Source: DUZB01 sp963747555
GTDB taxonomy: Bacteria; Desulfobacterota; DSM-4660; Desulfatiglandales; Desulfatiglandaceae
Direction: 5' to 3'
Assembly: GCA_963747555.1 (NCBI GenBank)
Contig: CAVVFZ010000017.1
Span: forward strand, 138,838-202,837
Length of the DNA: 64,000 nucleotides
The translations under genes were made by a program, and so were the position numbers. Position 1 is the stretch's first letter. Each line of letters starts with the position of its first letter. The notes under the pieces are model-generated. The model made no database searches. It had not been told where the DNA came from and saw only the letters and a list, made by a program, of their open reading frames with translations. Shown piece after piece: positions 25,900-35,373 of this stretch.

Positions 25900-27177
25900 A
25901 TGAATGGACAAAAACAAAAATTCCAAACCCGGTTTACGCCCCCCCCATGTAGGAACGAAAAAGGCGCAGCTCTCGTTATTGCGCTGGTATTCGTCATTAT
26001 ACTCATCCTGATCGGGACCACTGCAGCCTTGATAACGACCACCGACACGAAAATCGGCAGTAACTATAAGGCCAGCGAAAAAGCCTTCTTTGTGGCGGAA
26101 GCAGGCGCTCAAGAAGCAAGAGAACGCTTGAGGGCCAGTGGTTTATATTACGAAATCACAGATGCTCACCCCACTGCAGCCCAGTGGGCAGCATATATTG
26201 GATCGGATATAAAGTCTCAGAAAAAAGGGTATGACAGCACCAACTCCATGCACAACCGGGTTGCAAGTCTGCAGACGGATTTGGACTACACCGTGAAAAT
26301 ATCCCATCAGTTGGAGGACCCGGAGAACCCATCCAGCAATGTTCTCTTCCTGGGAGACGTAGACGGGGATGGCGACTTTGAACGGCACACGGATACCACA
26401 AGAGGCGACCCGAACATCTATTTGATCAGTAGCTATGGGAATGCGGAAGGTGGAACCAGAGTCATCCTGATGGAGGTAACAAGGGTTCCGCCGATTGCGA
26501 TCAAAGGGGCCCTCTATTCGGGTACAACTGTCGATATGCAGGGGAACGTGGAGGTAGACGGGACTGATAGCTGCGGAGGGATAGACAAGCCAGGAGTAGC
26601 CATGCGCCAGGCCAACAATGAAGCCGATCCCGATGACCCTGTCAGCGCTCCCGCAGGGGCGGTCACGGGAGACCCGGATGTTTCATATGGCGTGCCCCCT
26701 ATAAATGTTCAATCAATAGCAAATTTTCTTAAAAAGTCGGCAGACTTCTCATACAGTGTCGCGAACGCCACCCACACCGCAAGTACCACGCCGGGCCCTG
26801 GGGATGGCTGGGGAACGCCCAATCTTACTGCTGCCCCGCCCACATGCAGTAGCTGCAATATTGTACATTACGATACCAGCGGTACCAGTATACACTTGAG
26901 CGGTAACATTGGGGGGTGTGGTATTCTTGTAGTCGAAGGCGATCTGGATATCAGCGGCGGTTTTGAGTGGTACGGCACGGTGGTTGTGACAGGGTCATTC
27001 CAGTTTACCGGTGGCGGCGGGTCAAAAAATATTATGGGTGCGGTGATTTCAGGCGGGTCGACGGACGGCGATTATATTGGTGGAACCGTGGATATCAACT
27101 ACTGCAGCACCGCGACCGAAAGCCAGAATCAACATGCACTCGCCATCCTCAGTTGGAAAGAGGATTTTAATGAATAA
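25900..27177 (+). CDS. PilX-like pilus assembly protein (module A, intact)
   Basis: 425 residues; the only intact copy of three. A PilX N-terminal domain has charged residues, then the membrane helix ALVIALVFVIILILIGTTAAL (residues about 27-47), then TTDTKIGSNYKASEKAFFVAEAGAQEARERL. The long C-terminal part is rich in Asp/Gly/Thr, has paired cysteines (PPTCSSCN) and short beta repeats (CGILVVEGDLDISGGFEWYG), suggesting a stacked beta-sheet end. Expected to be inserted by the type IV pilus minor-pilin complex. No PilY1 adhesin is encoded nearby, so this C-terminal domain may act at the tip (inference). Confidence 0.85.
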   Translation: MNGQKQKFQTRFTPPPCRNEKGAALVIALVFVIILILIGTTAALITTTDTKIGSNYKASEKAFFVAEAGAQEARERLRASGLYYEITDAHPTAAQWAAYIGSDIKSQKKGYDSTNSMHNRVASLQTDLDYTVKISHQLEDPENPSSNVLFLGDVDGDGDFERHTDTTRGDPNIYLISSYGNAEGGTRVILMEVTRVPPIAIKGALYSGTTVDMQGNVEVDGTDSCGGIDKPGVAMRQANNEADPDDPVSAPAGAVTGDPDVSYGVPPINVQSIANFLKKSADFSYSVANATHTASTTPGPGDGWGTPNLTAAPPTCSSCNIVHYDTSGTSIHLSGNIGGCGILVVEGDLDISGGFEWYGTVVVTGSFQFTGGGGSKNIMGAVISGGSTDGDYIGGTVDINYCSTATESQNQHALAILSWKEDFNE

Positions 27178-27199
27178 AAGATGAATGAAGGAGAAGCGA

Positions 27200-27728
27200 A
27201 TGAAACGGCTTTTCATAGCTCTGCCTGGCGGTTTGGATGCTTTTATCGGTGTCTAATTGCTTTGCGGATTTTATTATCGTACTTAAGAGCGGTTCGGAAC
27301 TGAGAACGGATCGCTACTGGAAGGAAGGCAGTGAGATAAAATTTCAAACAAAAGGCGGGGTCACAGGGATCCCTGAAGATTCTGTCGCTTCCATCATGGA
27401 AAAAGCTTCCGATCAGAGCGAATCGGTTCCCCCCCCGGCTGAAATCAGGCAGGAAGGCACCGACCCCGAAAAAAAGGAAAGCAAAAAGACGGAGGAAATA
27501 AACCCTCTGCGGGAATTTTATGAAAGGAAAAAGCCGTTAGAGGTTAAGTTGAATGACGCGCTCAAGAGGCTTCGCGAAGCGACCCGAAGCAAAGACACGG
27601 CGGCCAAGGAAGAGGCAAGGCAGGACATGAGGAAGTTTTCCAAGGAGATCTATGCCATTACAGAAGAAGTAAAAGAAAAAAATGGGGGTGAACTCCCGGA
27701 AGACTGGTGGAAGGGCAAGCAGGAATGA
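27200..27728 (+). CDS. Secreted YW-motif/coiled-coil protein (pilin-linked family, copy A), frameshift in signal
   Basis: ATG 27200 (GAAGGAG upstream) opens MKRLFIAL; dropping one C near 27224 continues LAVWMLLSVSNCFADF, a clear signal peptide, so about 175 residues in all. After it comes a small domain LKSGSELRTDRYWKEGSEIKF...GIPEDSVASI, a charged low-complexity linker, a roughly 60-residue coiled coil and a terminal GELPEDWW. Three paralogues, one of them a short fragment, lie near the other pilin modules. The family was not recognised. It follows pilX directly and probably shares its transcript. Confidence 0.65.
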
Positions 27729-27819
27729 GTGGTAAATAGCTGAAGGGTTTGTGGTGAATTAGCAATATAGCCACAAAAAGGAGCAAAATTTTATGGATTC
27801 CATGGTTCGCCTCCTTTTA

Positions 27820-28089
27820 TTACTTTTTGAATAGCTCAGAATGTGAACCAGTTCTTTCTAAATACAAATCATCAGCTGTGATTCGATAGATTAATAGCCA
27901 GTCTGGTTCTATATGGCAATCGCGATGGCCTTCCCAGTTTCCAGATAACTGGTGGTCTCTATGCTTTGGTCCCAACAATTGTCCTGCAACCAGGTTTTCT
28001 ATGACAGCCCTTAATTTAGCAAGGTCCTTATTTTGTTTCTTAATCTTTTTATGGTCCTTTTTGAATTGAGTTGTATAATGTAGATTCAA
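27820..28089 (-). CDS. yafQ: YafQ-family mRNA interferase toxin
   Basis: 89 residues of the RelE superfamily. The sequence aligns with E. coli YafQ as recalled: FKKDHKKIKKQNKD, then KHRDHQLSGNWEGHRDCHIE, PDWLLIYRI and ERTGSHSELF, including the catalytic histidines and Asp-Trp pair. Toxins of this family cut mRNA on the ribosome. Its start overlaps the antitoxin stop by 4 bases, the usual antitoxin-first order. Confidence 0.92.
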   Translation of the reverse strand: MNLHYTTQFKKDHKKIKKQNKDLAKLRAVIENLVAGQLLGPKHRDHQLSGNWEGHRDCHIEPDWLLIYRITADDLYLERTGSHSELFKK

Positions 28090-28346
28090 CTATCAAGCTC
28101 CTGAAATAATTCATCAACAGAATCAACTTTATGAAGGTTTTTCCCATTCTCAGCGTCTCGAAGTGTTTTAGCTGTAAGCTTATTAGGAATCTTTAATTCA
28201 AAAGGGATTCCGTTATGTAGCGCTATTTGTGAAAGGTACATTGAAATAGCCTCCGACATTGATATATTCAATTTTTTCAATATCATTTGAGCATTTTCTT
28301 TTGTTTTTGGATCGACACGGGTCTGGATTATTGCTGTTTTTGCCAT
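28086..28346 (-). CDS. dinJ: RelB/DinJ-family antitoxin
   Basis: 86 residues with an N-terminal ribbon-helix-helix (TAIIQTRVDPKTKENAQMIL, NISMSEAISMYLSQI) and a C-terminal toxin-wrapping tail. AGGAGG precedes the start. It would repress its own promoter together with YafQ; an imperfect TTGTA...TACAA dyad lies about 25 bases upstream. Confidence 0.92.
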   Translation of the reverse strand: MAKTAIIQTRVDPKTKENAQMILKKLNISMSEAISMYLSQIALHNGIPFELKIPNKLTAKTLRDAENGKNLHKVDSVDELFQELDS

Positions 28347-28775
28347 GATGTCCTCCTACTTACGGAATTTTGTATTGACAACTTCATTACAACTAATATG
28401 CATCTTATTTCGAAAATTTCAAGGCTATTTTCCCTCGTTCTCAGGCTCTGCCTGGGAATGCTTTCTTAGAGGCTCCGCCTCGGTTTTCGCATGCAGACAG
28501 GAATGAGCCCAGTAAGGTTTTATTCTAATTCGCGTCCTTTGTTTACCCCGTGAAATTCCGAAGGACAGTTTACCTGGTTAAATTCACGAAGTGACAGCAT
28601 ATGGCTTTCATCCCCACATGGGCAGTAATCTGATAGATCCCGTTGATCCTGTCAAAAACTGAAAGTAAGGGATGGCTGTAAACTTTTGTTACGATTGGTC
28701 TAACGCTATGCCCGAATTGAGCCTTGAAATCGGTTTTTTTATCGATTATAGTTAGCTATTTTGTGACAGTTAGGC
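28347..28775. other. Intergenic region with hairpin repeats
   Basis: No gene was found. At 28436-28482 there are two GC-rich palindromic units, CCAGGC-type (CAGGCTCTGCCTG) and AGAGGCTCCGCCTC, of the kind dispersed in many proteobacterial genomes. The sigma-54 promoter of module B follows. Confidence 0.5.
28436..28482. repeat. Palindromic intergenic repeat units
   Basis: Two adjacent short palindromes, CAGGCTCTGCCTG and GAGGCTCCGCCTC, separated by about 13 bases. No second full copy was found in this window. Confidence 0.45.
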
Positions 28776-28792
28776 TTGGTACAAACCTTGCT
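28776..28792 (+). promoter_or_regulatory. Sigma-54 promoter of pilin module B
   Basis: TTGGTACAAACCTTGCT keeps the -24 GG and -12 GC 10 bases apart. Its -12 element ends 68 bases before the fimT start, the same distance as the equivalent site in module C. Confidence 0.75.
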
Positions 28793-28859
28793 ATAAATTA
28801 GCGACAAGAATACAGGCAATCGCGGCTGACTACGCAAGGAAGTCGCTGGATAGATAAAA

Positions 28860-29336
28860 ATGAGAGCATCTCAGACGCAAAAGCAAAGGGAATGGGGATT
28901 TACCCTGATGGAAGTGATGATCGTCATTGTCGTACTTGGCATTATGGCCGCAATCGCCATTCCTTCTTTCATGTCCCTGCTTCCTGGAATGCGTCTCAAC
29001 GGGGCTGCCAGGCAGGTGATGACCGACTTGATGGACGCACGAATGAAAGCCGTTAAGTTGAACCATAGAGCAAAGATCTATTTTACCAGCAGCTCTCAAT
29101 ACAGCATATGCGATGATGCAGACAATGACGGAACAGTGGCTTCCGGTGAGGGCGATGTTAAAAATAGAAACATCCAGACGGAATATTATGATGTGACATT
29201 AAGCGAGAGTGCTGACCCGGTCTTCCAATCAAGAGGCACTGCAACGGGAACAACCGTAACAGTTACCAACCCTTCCGGCTCTAAATATGTGAAGGTCGCC
29301 ATCACCGGACGGGTTAAGATTGACTTAACACCCTGA
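28860..29336 (+). CDS. FimT/GspH-type minor pseudopilin (module B)
   Basis: 158 residues. Leader MRASQTQKQREWG is followed by FTLMEVMIVIVVLGIMAAIA, the prepilin cleavage site and N-terminal helix. Then PSFMSLLPGMRLNGAARQVMTDL, a FimT/GspH hallmark, and a beta-rich C-terminal domain ending SKYVKVAITGRVKI. FimT-type proteins are minor pilins; some bind DNA in competence pili. First gene of module B, behind a sigma-54 promoter; closely related to the copy at 50459. Confidence 0.88.
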   Translation: MRASQTQKQREWGFTLMEVMIVIVVLGIMAAIAIPSFMSLLPGMRLNGAARQVMTDLMDARMKAVKLNHRAKIYFTSSSQYSICDDADNDGTVASGEGDVKNRNIQTEYYDVTLSESADPVFQSRGTATGTTVTVTNPSGSKYVKVAITGRVKIDLTP

Positions 29337-29353
29337 TTTGGAGAGAAAACGCC

Positions 29354-29740
29354 GTGTTAAAACCCAATAATGATAATGGATTCACCCTTATCGAGGTATT
29401 GATTGCCATTGTCATCCTTTCAGTGGGCTTGTTGGGAATGGCCTCTTTGACCGTAGGGATCATCAAAGGCAACAAACTCAGCAATGATCTCACCACTGCA
29501 ACAACTCTGGCACAGGATAAGATGGAAGACATCAAAAGGATTAAGGAAACAGGCTATTCAAATGTTGTTGCAGAAACGAAAGCTGTGTGTTCATCCCCTT
29601 ATACCGAATATAAGAGAGAGGTTTTGGTTACCAACGACAGTCCGGCAACCAATATGAAAACAGTGATCGTAAAGACTTATTGGGGAGGGACTTCAAAGGA
29701 AGATCATCACGTTGAATTAAAAACCATCCTTGCGAAATAA
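29354..29740 (+). CDS. PilV-like minor pilin (module B)
   Basis: 128 residues from GTG 29354 (GGAGAG upstream). Leader MLKPNNDNG, then FTLIEVLIAIVILSVGLLGM, typical of PilV, and ATTLAQDKMEDIKRIKETGY. The C-terminal domain is short and beta-rich. It is 17 bases after fimT and 12 bases before the pilW start, so the genes form one operon. Confidence 0.87.
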   Translation: MLKPNNDNGFTLIEVLIAIVILSVGLLGMASLTVGIIKGNKLSNDLTTATTLAQDKMEDIKRIKETGYSNVVAETKAVCSSPYTEYKREVLVTNDSPATNMKTVIVKTYWGGTSKEDHHVELKTILAK

Positions 29741-29752
29741 TTGATGGGGCTC

Positions 29753-30381
29753 ATGCAGAATTCCACACAAAGAACAGAAAAAGGGTTTACCCTTATAGAA
29801 CTCCTTATTGCCATGGCATTGCATTGGTTATAATCACATCTTTAGCCAGTTCTTTTATCAGCCAGAGAAAGACCTACGATGTTCAGGAACAAATTTCCGA
29901 GATGACTCAAAATGCACGAGCGGCAATGGATATGATGAGCGGTGAGATAAGAATGGCTGGATATAATCCCACAGGTTTAATGCAGACATCAAACCCGGCG
30001 GCCTCAAATTTTGTTGGAATCCCTTATGACACAACCCAAATTGAAATTATTGCTGATCTGAATGGGGACGGGGATGCGTCCGATTCGAATGAAAACATAA
30101 TTTATCTTTTCGATGCAACAAATCACCGAATTGACAGGAATACTGGTGGCGGGGATCAACCATTTTCTGAGAACATTAAAAGTTTCTCGTTTTCTTACTG
30201 GGATGGGGATGGGACGGAAATAACCTCTTCTGCTGGGCAAGCCGACATTCGGATGATTAAGATCACGATAGAGGCAAAAACAGAAAAGGAAGACCCTAAT
30301 TACACTCATCCGGATTACAATGATGGTTACAGGAGTTTCGAACTGACTTCCAATATAATCTCCCCCAATCTTGGCTTTTAA
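29753..30381 (+). pseudogene. PilW-like minor pilin (module B), frameshift in the N-terminal helix
   Basis: MQNSTQRTEKG then FTLIELLIAMA begins a normal PilW; the frame then runs into TAA. One missing base near 29824 separates it from VIITSLASSFISQRKTYDVQEQ, which continues to 30381. The rest matches the module A and C copies (ARAAMDMMSGEIRMAGYNP, ADLNGDGDASDSNENIIYLFD). Either a sequence error or an inactivated gene. ATG 29744 is an alternative start. Confidence 0.82.
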
Positions 30382-30399
30382 GCAGGAGGTTTCAGTATT

Positions 30400-32143
30400 A
30401 TGAAATTATCACTGAGCACGAAGCCTGGCTTAGCGCCAATGCGATCTACGTTCAATAATGAAAACGGCGCTGCGCTTGTTATCGGACTCATGTTCCTGGC
30501 TATCTTAGGGTTGTTGGGGTCCACCGCTGTTGTGCTGACAACAACAGATATGAAGATCGGCGCCAATCATAAGACCAGTGTGCAGGCCTTTAATGTTGCA
30601 CAGGCTGGGATTGAAGAGGCGCTCTATCGCTTACGTATGGTTGATGATGGGGGGACTAACCCGCCACCTTATGGATCAATGATCAACATTAATGGCGTGA
30701 CTTTCAATGCGGCCATAGGCGTTGATCCCAACGGTCTTTTGGCGAACAACAGTGATGATGATGGAAATGGGGTTGTAGATGACATCAGTGATTTAAATTA
30801 CAATGGCACCTGGGATAACAGGAACTGGAAAACGAAAATAATGCTCAAGACCTCGGATGATACGGATACAACCACAACCATCCTTACACCCACCATTCAA
30901 CCATCAGCAAGCTGGCTCGAATATTCTTCTTCAACAGATGATGGAAACGCTCTGACTATAGAGTTTTTGAAGGATACTGAGGACATGGATGGCGATAGCA
31001 ATTACGATGAAATTGTTTTTTACGATCCAACTCTATTATCTTATAATGTAGAGGGGCTTGGTGGAAACCACGCGTCTGGAAAAGCAGTGGTAGTGATTAC
31101 ATCCACGGGTAAAGAGCAAGGATCTATGAAAAGGATAAAGGTCGCAGCTACGTGCATGCCGGTAGATCTTGCTGCCAAAGCTTCTGTTATGGTCAATATG
31201 TCACCTAATTTGACAGGATCTGCTCTAATATCGGGTTTCAACCACATGTTGAGTACAACCGATGCGGATGAGAAGGACGCGCCCTAAATGGCACGTGATG
31301 GATGGGACAGCAGGGGAGTCCAATTTTAACACAAACGGAGTTGATAATCATGGTGGAGCAGAAGTCTTCTTCTATTGGCCAGCATCAGGGGTAAAGACAG
31401 GGGTCGACGATGAGGATCATTTCGTTGATCTCTACAATATTGATTTTAACTTCGATGGCAAAAGGGAGAAGAGTTAGCTGAAGAGCCGAATAGCTTATGG
31501 TCAGAAGTTACGCTCAACCGGTCATGCCCCAGGAGTATGGACTCCCCTAGGGGTTGGGACTGTTTTACCGGATTCTGACGTATTCGGTGGATGTCCACAG
31601 GATTACCTGTATGACATCACACTTGACCTCGCGCAGACCCACACTAAATATTGGACCCTGCTACTAGCCAACATTGCTCTTTGATACTGTTCTTGGAAAG
31701 AAGAATTCACATTCACATGGATGAGCTTAGCGGACGTACTTGGTATCGATCAGGCAACATTGGATAAAATTCTTGAGGAAGCAAACGTCACTTATGCGGA
31801 CGTGGACGGTTCCGGCCAGTTATCAGTTGCCCCGATGGGGGTTACCTATATCGACAACCTCGGTAAACTCGACCTGAAGTTAAGTAGTACTGGACAAGGC
31901 CTAATGTACATTACTGGAAATCTTAGCGTCCAATCCCTTAACTTCAAAGGATTGATCTATGTGGAAGGTGATGCGACCATTACGGGGGGGTTCTGGCTGT
32001 TGGGGGCTATGGCAATCAAAGGGACTACAACCGGAGATTTTTCTGCCGGCAACGGGACTTTTCTTTACAGCAGGGACGCTTTGAATACATACGTTAACGC
32101 CGCTATGGGATGGCGAACTTTATGGTGGGACGTTTTGGACTAA
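30400..32143 (+). pseudogene. PilX-like protein (module B), several frameshifts
   Basis: ATG 30400 with a nearby AGGAGG opens a PilX N-terminus (ALVIGLMFLAILGLLGSTAV membrane helix, then TTDMKIGANHKTSVQAFNVAQAG). The first frame stops at 31287; reading resumes one base over (KWHVMDGTAGESNFN) and breaks again near 31455-31530 and near 31680. The C-terminal segment from 31721 carries the beta-type repeats GLMYITGNLSV, FKGLIYVEGDATITGG. The gene is at least as long as copy A but is split into four or more pieces. Probable pseudogene or poor sequence. Confidence 0.72.
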
Positions 32144-32156
32144 AGGTCGCTTATTG

Positions 32157-32825
32157 TCAGCGCCCTTCCGGAGCCTCTGCTTGCTCTTCTCTCTCAGGTT
32201 CAAACCACCATGGAGGAACTGACCCACTTTCTTTTTTCAGGTTGCCCACTAAAGTAGCCATCTCTTTCTCTGCATCTTTTATCTGTTGTTTAGCCGCTAT
32301 TATTCCGGGCTTATCTTTTGCTTTTCTTGCCTCGCGCAATCCCTGCCGAGCTTTTCGATACTTTTCCATTAAGACTGTTTTTTCCTTTTTGTAACGCGCA
32401 ATGTCTGTCTTTTTCTCTTCCTTTTCCTTCTCCTCTTTTCCTGTGGCTTTCTCCAGATCAGATTTATCCCCAGCCCCTTCCTCCTTTACCACAACGTCCT
32501 CACTCGCCTTTGTCTTTTCTGGAGCCTCAGGGGTCCCTGCTTTCTTTCCATTGTCCGGCTTTTCTGCCACCGAAGGAGTCTCTGGCTTAGCCGCCTCCAC
32601 TTTTTCCTCAGGGACATCTTCTTTCTCTTCAATTTCCTTTACCTGGTCTTTTTGAATCCCAATAATCCCGCCAAATCTTTTAAACTTTATCTGCTCTCCT
32701 TCTTCCCAGTATTTATCAGCGACAAACTCTCTCCCGTCTTTCAGATGAATAACATAGGAGGCAGAACAGATGGAGGGGTACACCACAAAAACGACCGCTG
32801 CGATTGCTGTCAATATCTTTTTCAT
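32157..32825 (-). CDS. Secreted YW-motif/coiled-coil protein (pilin-linked family, copy B, intact)
   Basis: 222 residues, the only uninterrupted family member. Signal peptide MKKILTAIAAVVFVVYPSICSA; then the conserved domain YVIHLKDGREFVADKYWEEG, EQIKFKRFGGIIGIQKDQV; a roughly 80-residue Glu/Lys/Pro linker; a coiled coil (MEKYRKARQGLREARKAKD); and VPPWWFEPE. It is convergent with pilX of module B, 13 bases apart. Cell-envelope location is inferred from the signal. No known domain was recognised; the small beta domain could be SH3-like. Confidence 0.75.
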   Translation of the reverse strand: MKKILTAIAAVVFVVYPSICSASYVIHLKDGREFVADKYWEEGEQIKFKRFGGIIGIQKDQVKEIEEKEDVPEEKVEAAKPETPSVAEKPDNGKKAGTPEAPEKTKASEDVVVKEEGAGDKSDLEKATGKEEKEKEEKKTDIARYKKEKTVLMEKYRKARQGLREARKAKDKPGIIAAKQQIKDAEKEMATLVGNLKKESGSVPPWWFEPEREEQAEAPEGR

Positions 32826-32900
32826 AGGAATTCCTTTTATGGGTTCAGGGGTTCGAAGTCCAAGGTCCGAGTTTAAAGTCGCGGCGAGTCAGATACCCTT

Positions 32901-33120
32901 TCAGGCCACTTGATAAATCGATGGACGAAAATGAGGGGTTGATATCGGTCTGCGATTAGCACGTGCTACTTCAAGCCATGCCTTTTTCGATTTCAGAAGC
33001 CTCCCGCAATGCTTTCTCCGGCGTTTTGCCAAATGCCGAGCAATGCTTTAAATCAGGAATGTCCGCAAGATATCCTTCGTCTTCTTCACTGTAAAAAACA
33101 TTGACGTGGTAATCTTTCAT
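32901..33120 (-). pseudogene. HicB-like antitoxin, frameshifted, without HicA
   Basis: MKDYHVNVFYSEEDEGYLAD followed by IPDLKHCSAFGKTPEKALRE is the HicB partial RNase-H fold. After EIEK one extra base shifts the frame; the continuation WLEVARANRRPIS matches the normal HicB helix. Ends TGA 32901. No hicA toxin gene was found on either side. Likely a solitary, decaying antitoxin. Confidence 0.75.
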
Positions 33121-33230
33121 TAAAAGGCTTCTCTGTCCGTCAGAATTTCATCCCTTCTTCTGTAATATTCTTCAAAATGGGAGATCCTCTTAACGGAGAA
33201 TTCCTCATTTCATCCGTGGTAAAAAGATTT

Positions 33231-33509
33231 TCAAGACAGCACGGCGTCAGACGTCTGCTCCATGCTGTTGTTTGGCACATTGGTAGAGGCAAGTAATGGC
33301 GATTTATTTTTTTGAGTTATTCGAATTAAGAACCGTAAGGCTTCATTCACTGATTCAGAATCAGGAAACACTTCAGCTACATCCGCTTCTATACGAACTG
33401 TTGGTCCATAAAAACTCTTTCGCTCAGAGCCAACCTTTCTTACCTTTAAACCCCTTAGATCATATTCCGGGCGAAGTTCATCATCCTTTTCAATATTATC
33501 CTTCTTCAT
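33231..33509 (-). CDS. BrnA-like antitoxin of a BrnT pair
   Basis: 92 residues from ATG 33509 (MKKDNIEKDDELRPEYDLRG). The DELRPEYDLRGL segment and a later VNEALRFLIRI helix are typical of antitoxins encoded after BrnT. Its start overlaps the toxin stop by 14 bases. The longer frame to 33545 lies inside brnT and was not used. Confidence 0.75.
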   Translation of the reverse strand: MKKDNIEKDDELRPEYDLRGLKVRKVGSERKSFYGPTVRIEADVAEVFPDSESVNEALRFLIRITQKNKSPLLASTNVPNNSMEQTSDAVLS

Positions 33510-33771
33510 AATTCTTTCGCTCCTTTCGGGTAGCTTCTCGTGCACTAATCAAACGGATTGCATCCTCTCGTTCTGTATATGCTACGAGAATCAAGCGGTT
33601 GGCTATCGATTGCCCAATAATAATATATCGATGCTCATTATAGGAATGATCTGGATCAAAGAAATCGACGTAGAGAGGATCATTAAATACAGTCTTTGCT
33701 TCATCGAATGAAACTCCATGATTAGAAAGATTCGAAGCAGCTTTATCTTGGTCCCATTCAAATTTCATCAA
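33496..33771 (-). CDS. brnT: BrnT-family ribonuclease toxin
   Basis: 91 residues: FEWDQDKAASNLSNHGVSF, FNDPLYVDFFDPDHS, then RLILVAYTEREDAIRLISAR and ATRKERKNYE, all BrnT hallmarks. BrnT toxins are RelE-fold RNases; toxin-first gene order with an overlapping antitoxin is usual for this family. Confidence 0.9.
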   Translation of the reverse strand: MMKFEWDQDKAASNLSNHGVSFDEAKTVFNDPLYVDFFDPDHSYNEHRYIIIGQSIANRLILVAYTEREDAIRLISAREATRKERKNYEEG

Positions 33772-33967
33772 AAAACTTAGCTCCGCTTCACTCCGCGTTA
33801 GGAGGGGAACCCAGATTCATCAGATGTGTCGAACAAACTGGGCTTTATGCAGGTGGCTTATGCATCAGTTCAAGACTCTTTTCAAGCAGGTCGCGTGTGT
33901 ATGCTTCCCCCCGCATAGGTTAACCCCTTCGCATTGCATATCCGTTAAAAGCGGGATGTTTATGATT

Positions 33968-34075
33968 TTATGCGTTTCTCCCGTCTTTAAGATGAATAAT
34001 ATATGATGAAAAACAGACACAGGGGGATATTATAACAAAAACACCTGCTGCGATTGCTGTGAGTAGCCTTTTCAT
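33968..34075 (-). pseudogene. N-terminal fragment of the pilin-linked secreted family
   Basis: A 35-codon frame reads MKRLLTAIAAGVFVIISPC, then SSYIIHLKDGRNA and stop. It matches the signal peptide and first residues of the intact copy at 32157-32825; the rest of the gene is gone. The surrounding gap 33772-34243 holds nothing else recognisable. Confidence 0.75.
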
Positions 34076-34243
34076 AATTGTTCCTTGTGAGGGTTCGAGG
34101 GCATTTAAGAGATAAACACCCGCCTGCCATACATCACAAACGATAGTGGTATGATCATTGTCACAGGGCCGATACGGGAGGACGTTCTACCAAGACCACC
34201 CGGCATTTGTTCATCGTCATTGTTGATCCAATCAAAAGCCATA

Positions 34244-34582
34244 TCAAGCTGGACGATTAATCCGAATCAACAACCCCGATAGTGACGTGCAGGTTTTGAC
34301 GGACTGATGTATTCGACGGGCTTGCCCAACATAATCAAGATCCATAGAGCAAACAATGATTCCGGCATGCTTTTCGTTTAAGTGATGCAACCGAACAAAA
34401 TGTTTTCTATTGAGCGTTAAAACAGCCCGATTTTGTTCTTCCGCAAGATGCAAGACTTTTTCGTCAGGAAATTGTTGGTTCCCTCTGCCGGCTTCTTGAA
34501 GAGTTATCACGTCATACCCGAGCATCCGCAATTCCTCTACTACGGGTAGAGGGAGATTCTCATCAGCCAGAAGGCGATTCAT
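34244..34582 (-). CDS. DUF5615 PIN-like toxin
   Basis: 112 residues with the DUF5615 opening LLADENLPLPVVEELRMLGYDV, the acidic EEQNRAVLTLNRKHF motif and IIVCSMDLDY. These are PIN-fold nucleases in predicted toxin-antitoxin pairs. Two bases after the DUF433 gene, so co-translated. Confidence 0.88.
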   Translation of the reverse strand: MNRLLADENLPLPVVEELRMLGYDVITLQEAGRGNQQFPDEKVLHLAEEQNRAVLTLNRKHFVRLHHLNEKHAGIIVCSMDLDYVGQARRIHQSVKTCTSLSGLLIRINRPA

Positions 34583-34584
34583 CC

Positions 34585-34914
34585 CTACGCTTCCTCGTTT
34601 TCAGCAATTTGCTGATCGATGTCGGCCCTGTGCACCCGATAATATCCCCAGGCATTAACCAAATCCTCGGCACGCAGATCCGGATAATTATTCAACAGCT
34701 CAGCTTCACCGGCGCCCAATTTTCTGGCCTGAACGAGCACCCATACCGGTATTCGGGTGCGCAGAATGCACGGCTCACCGCCTGCTACTGCTGGATCACT
34801 TTCTATACCGGGAAATGCGCCATCGAAATCACGAGCTATCCATCGGAGCAATTGTGCTTTTTCACCAGGCGTCATCGAGGAAATAAGCCCTTCGGCTTCT
34901 CGCAAAGCTATCAT
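34585..34914 (-). CDS. DUF433 antitoxin
   Basis: 109 residues. The C-terminal DUF433 helix-turn-helix is clear: GGEPCILRTRIPVWVLVQ, then LNNYPDLRAEDLVNAWGYY. Paired with the DUF5615 toxin downstream; expected to repress the pair and neutralise the toxin. Confidence 0.88.
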   Translation of the reverse strand: MIALREAEGLISSMTPGEKAQLLRWIARDFDGAFPGIESDPAVAGGEPCILRTRIPVWVLVQARKLGAGEAELLNNYPDLRAEDLVNAWGYYRVHRADIDQQIAENEEA

Positions 34915-35373
34915 TTCTTTTTACCTCTTAATTGATTTATCAAACTGCCTATCTTCTTATAAAGTTGCCGACGATACTCAAGTCCATTTTGTGGAAGGAG
35001 ATATAAGTGCCGTTCCGCACTCTTTCTATATGCGTTAAGAGTTTAGCCTCTTCCAAAACCAAAGTCAAGATTCTGAAATCACAGGCGCATTTCCGATTTT
35101 TCTTTGACAGGAGCATGAACAAGGTTTTATTCTTTCGAATTGGGGCTTCTGCTTTCCCTTAGGCAGTCGCCAAAACCCCATCCAGCTTCAATTCTTTTTA
35201 TCACTAATGCATTCCCCACGCCATGTTTGCAATTCCGATCTGCCTGATTTATAATTGAAAATAGCCAAAAAGACATGTGAAATTCTTTTATAGACGGCAG
35301 TCCTTATTAGAGAAATCCGCCAGGAAATAGCTCTTTGGTTTCAAAGAGAAAAACTTAAAGCAGAGCAAAGACG
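34915..35373. other. Intergenic, no gene recognised
   Basis: AT-rich sequence with stops in all frames at short intervals. Nothing coding or repetitive was identified. Confidence 0.5.
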
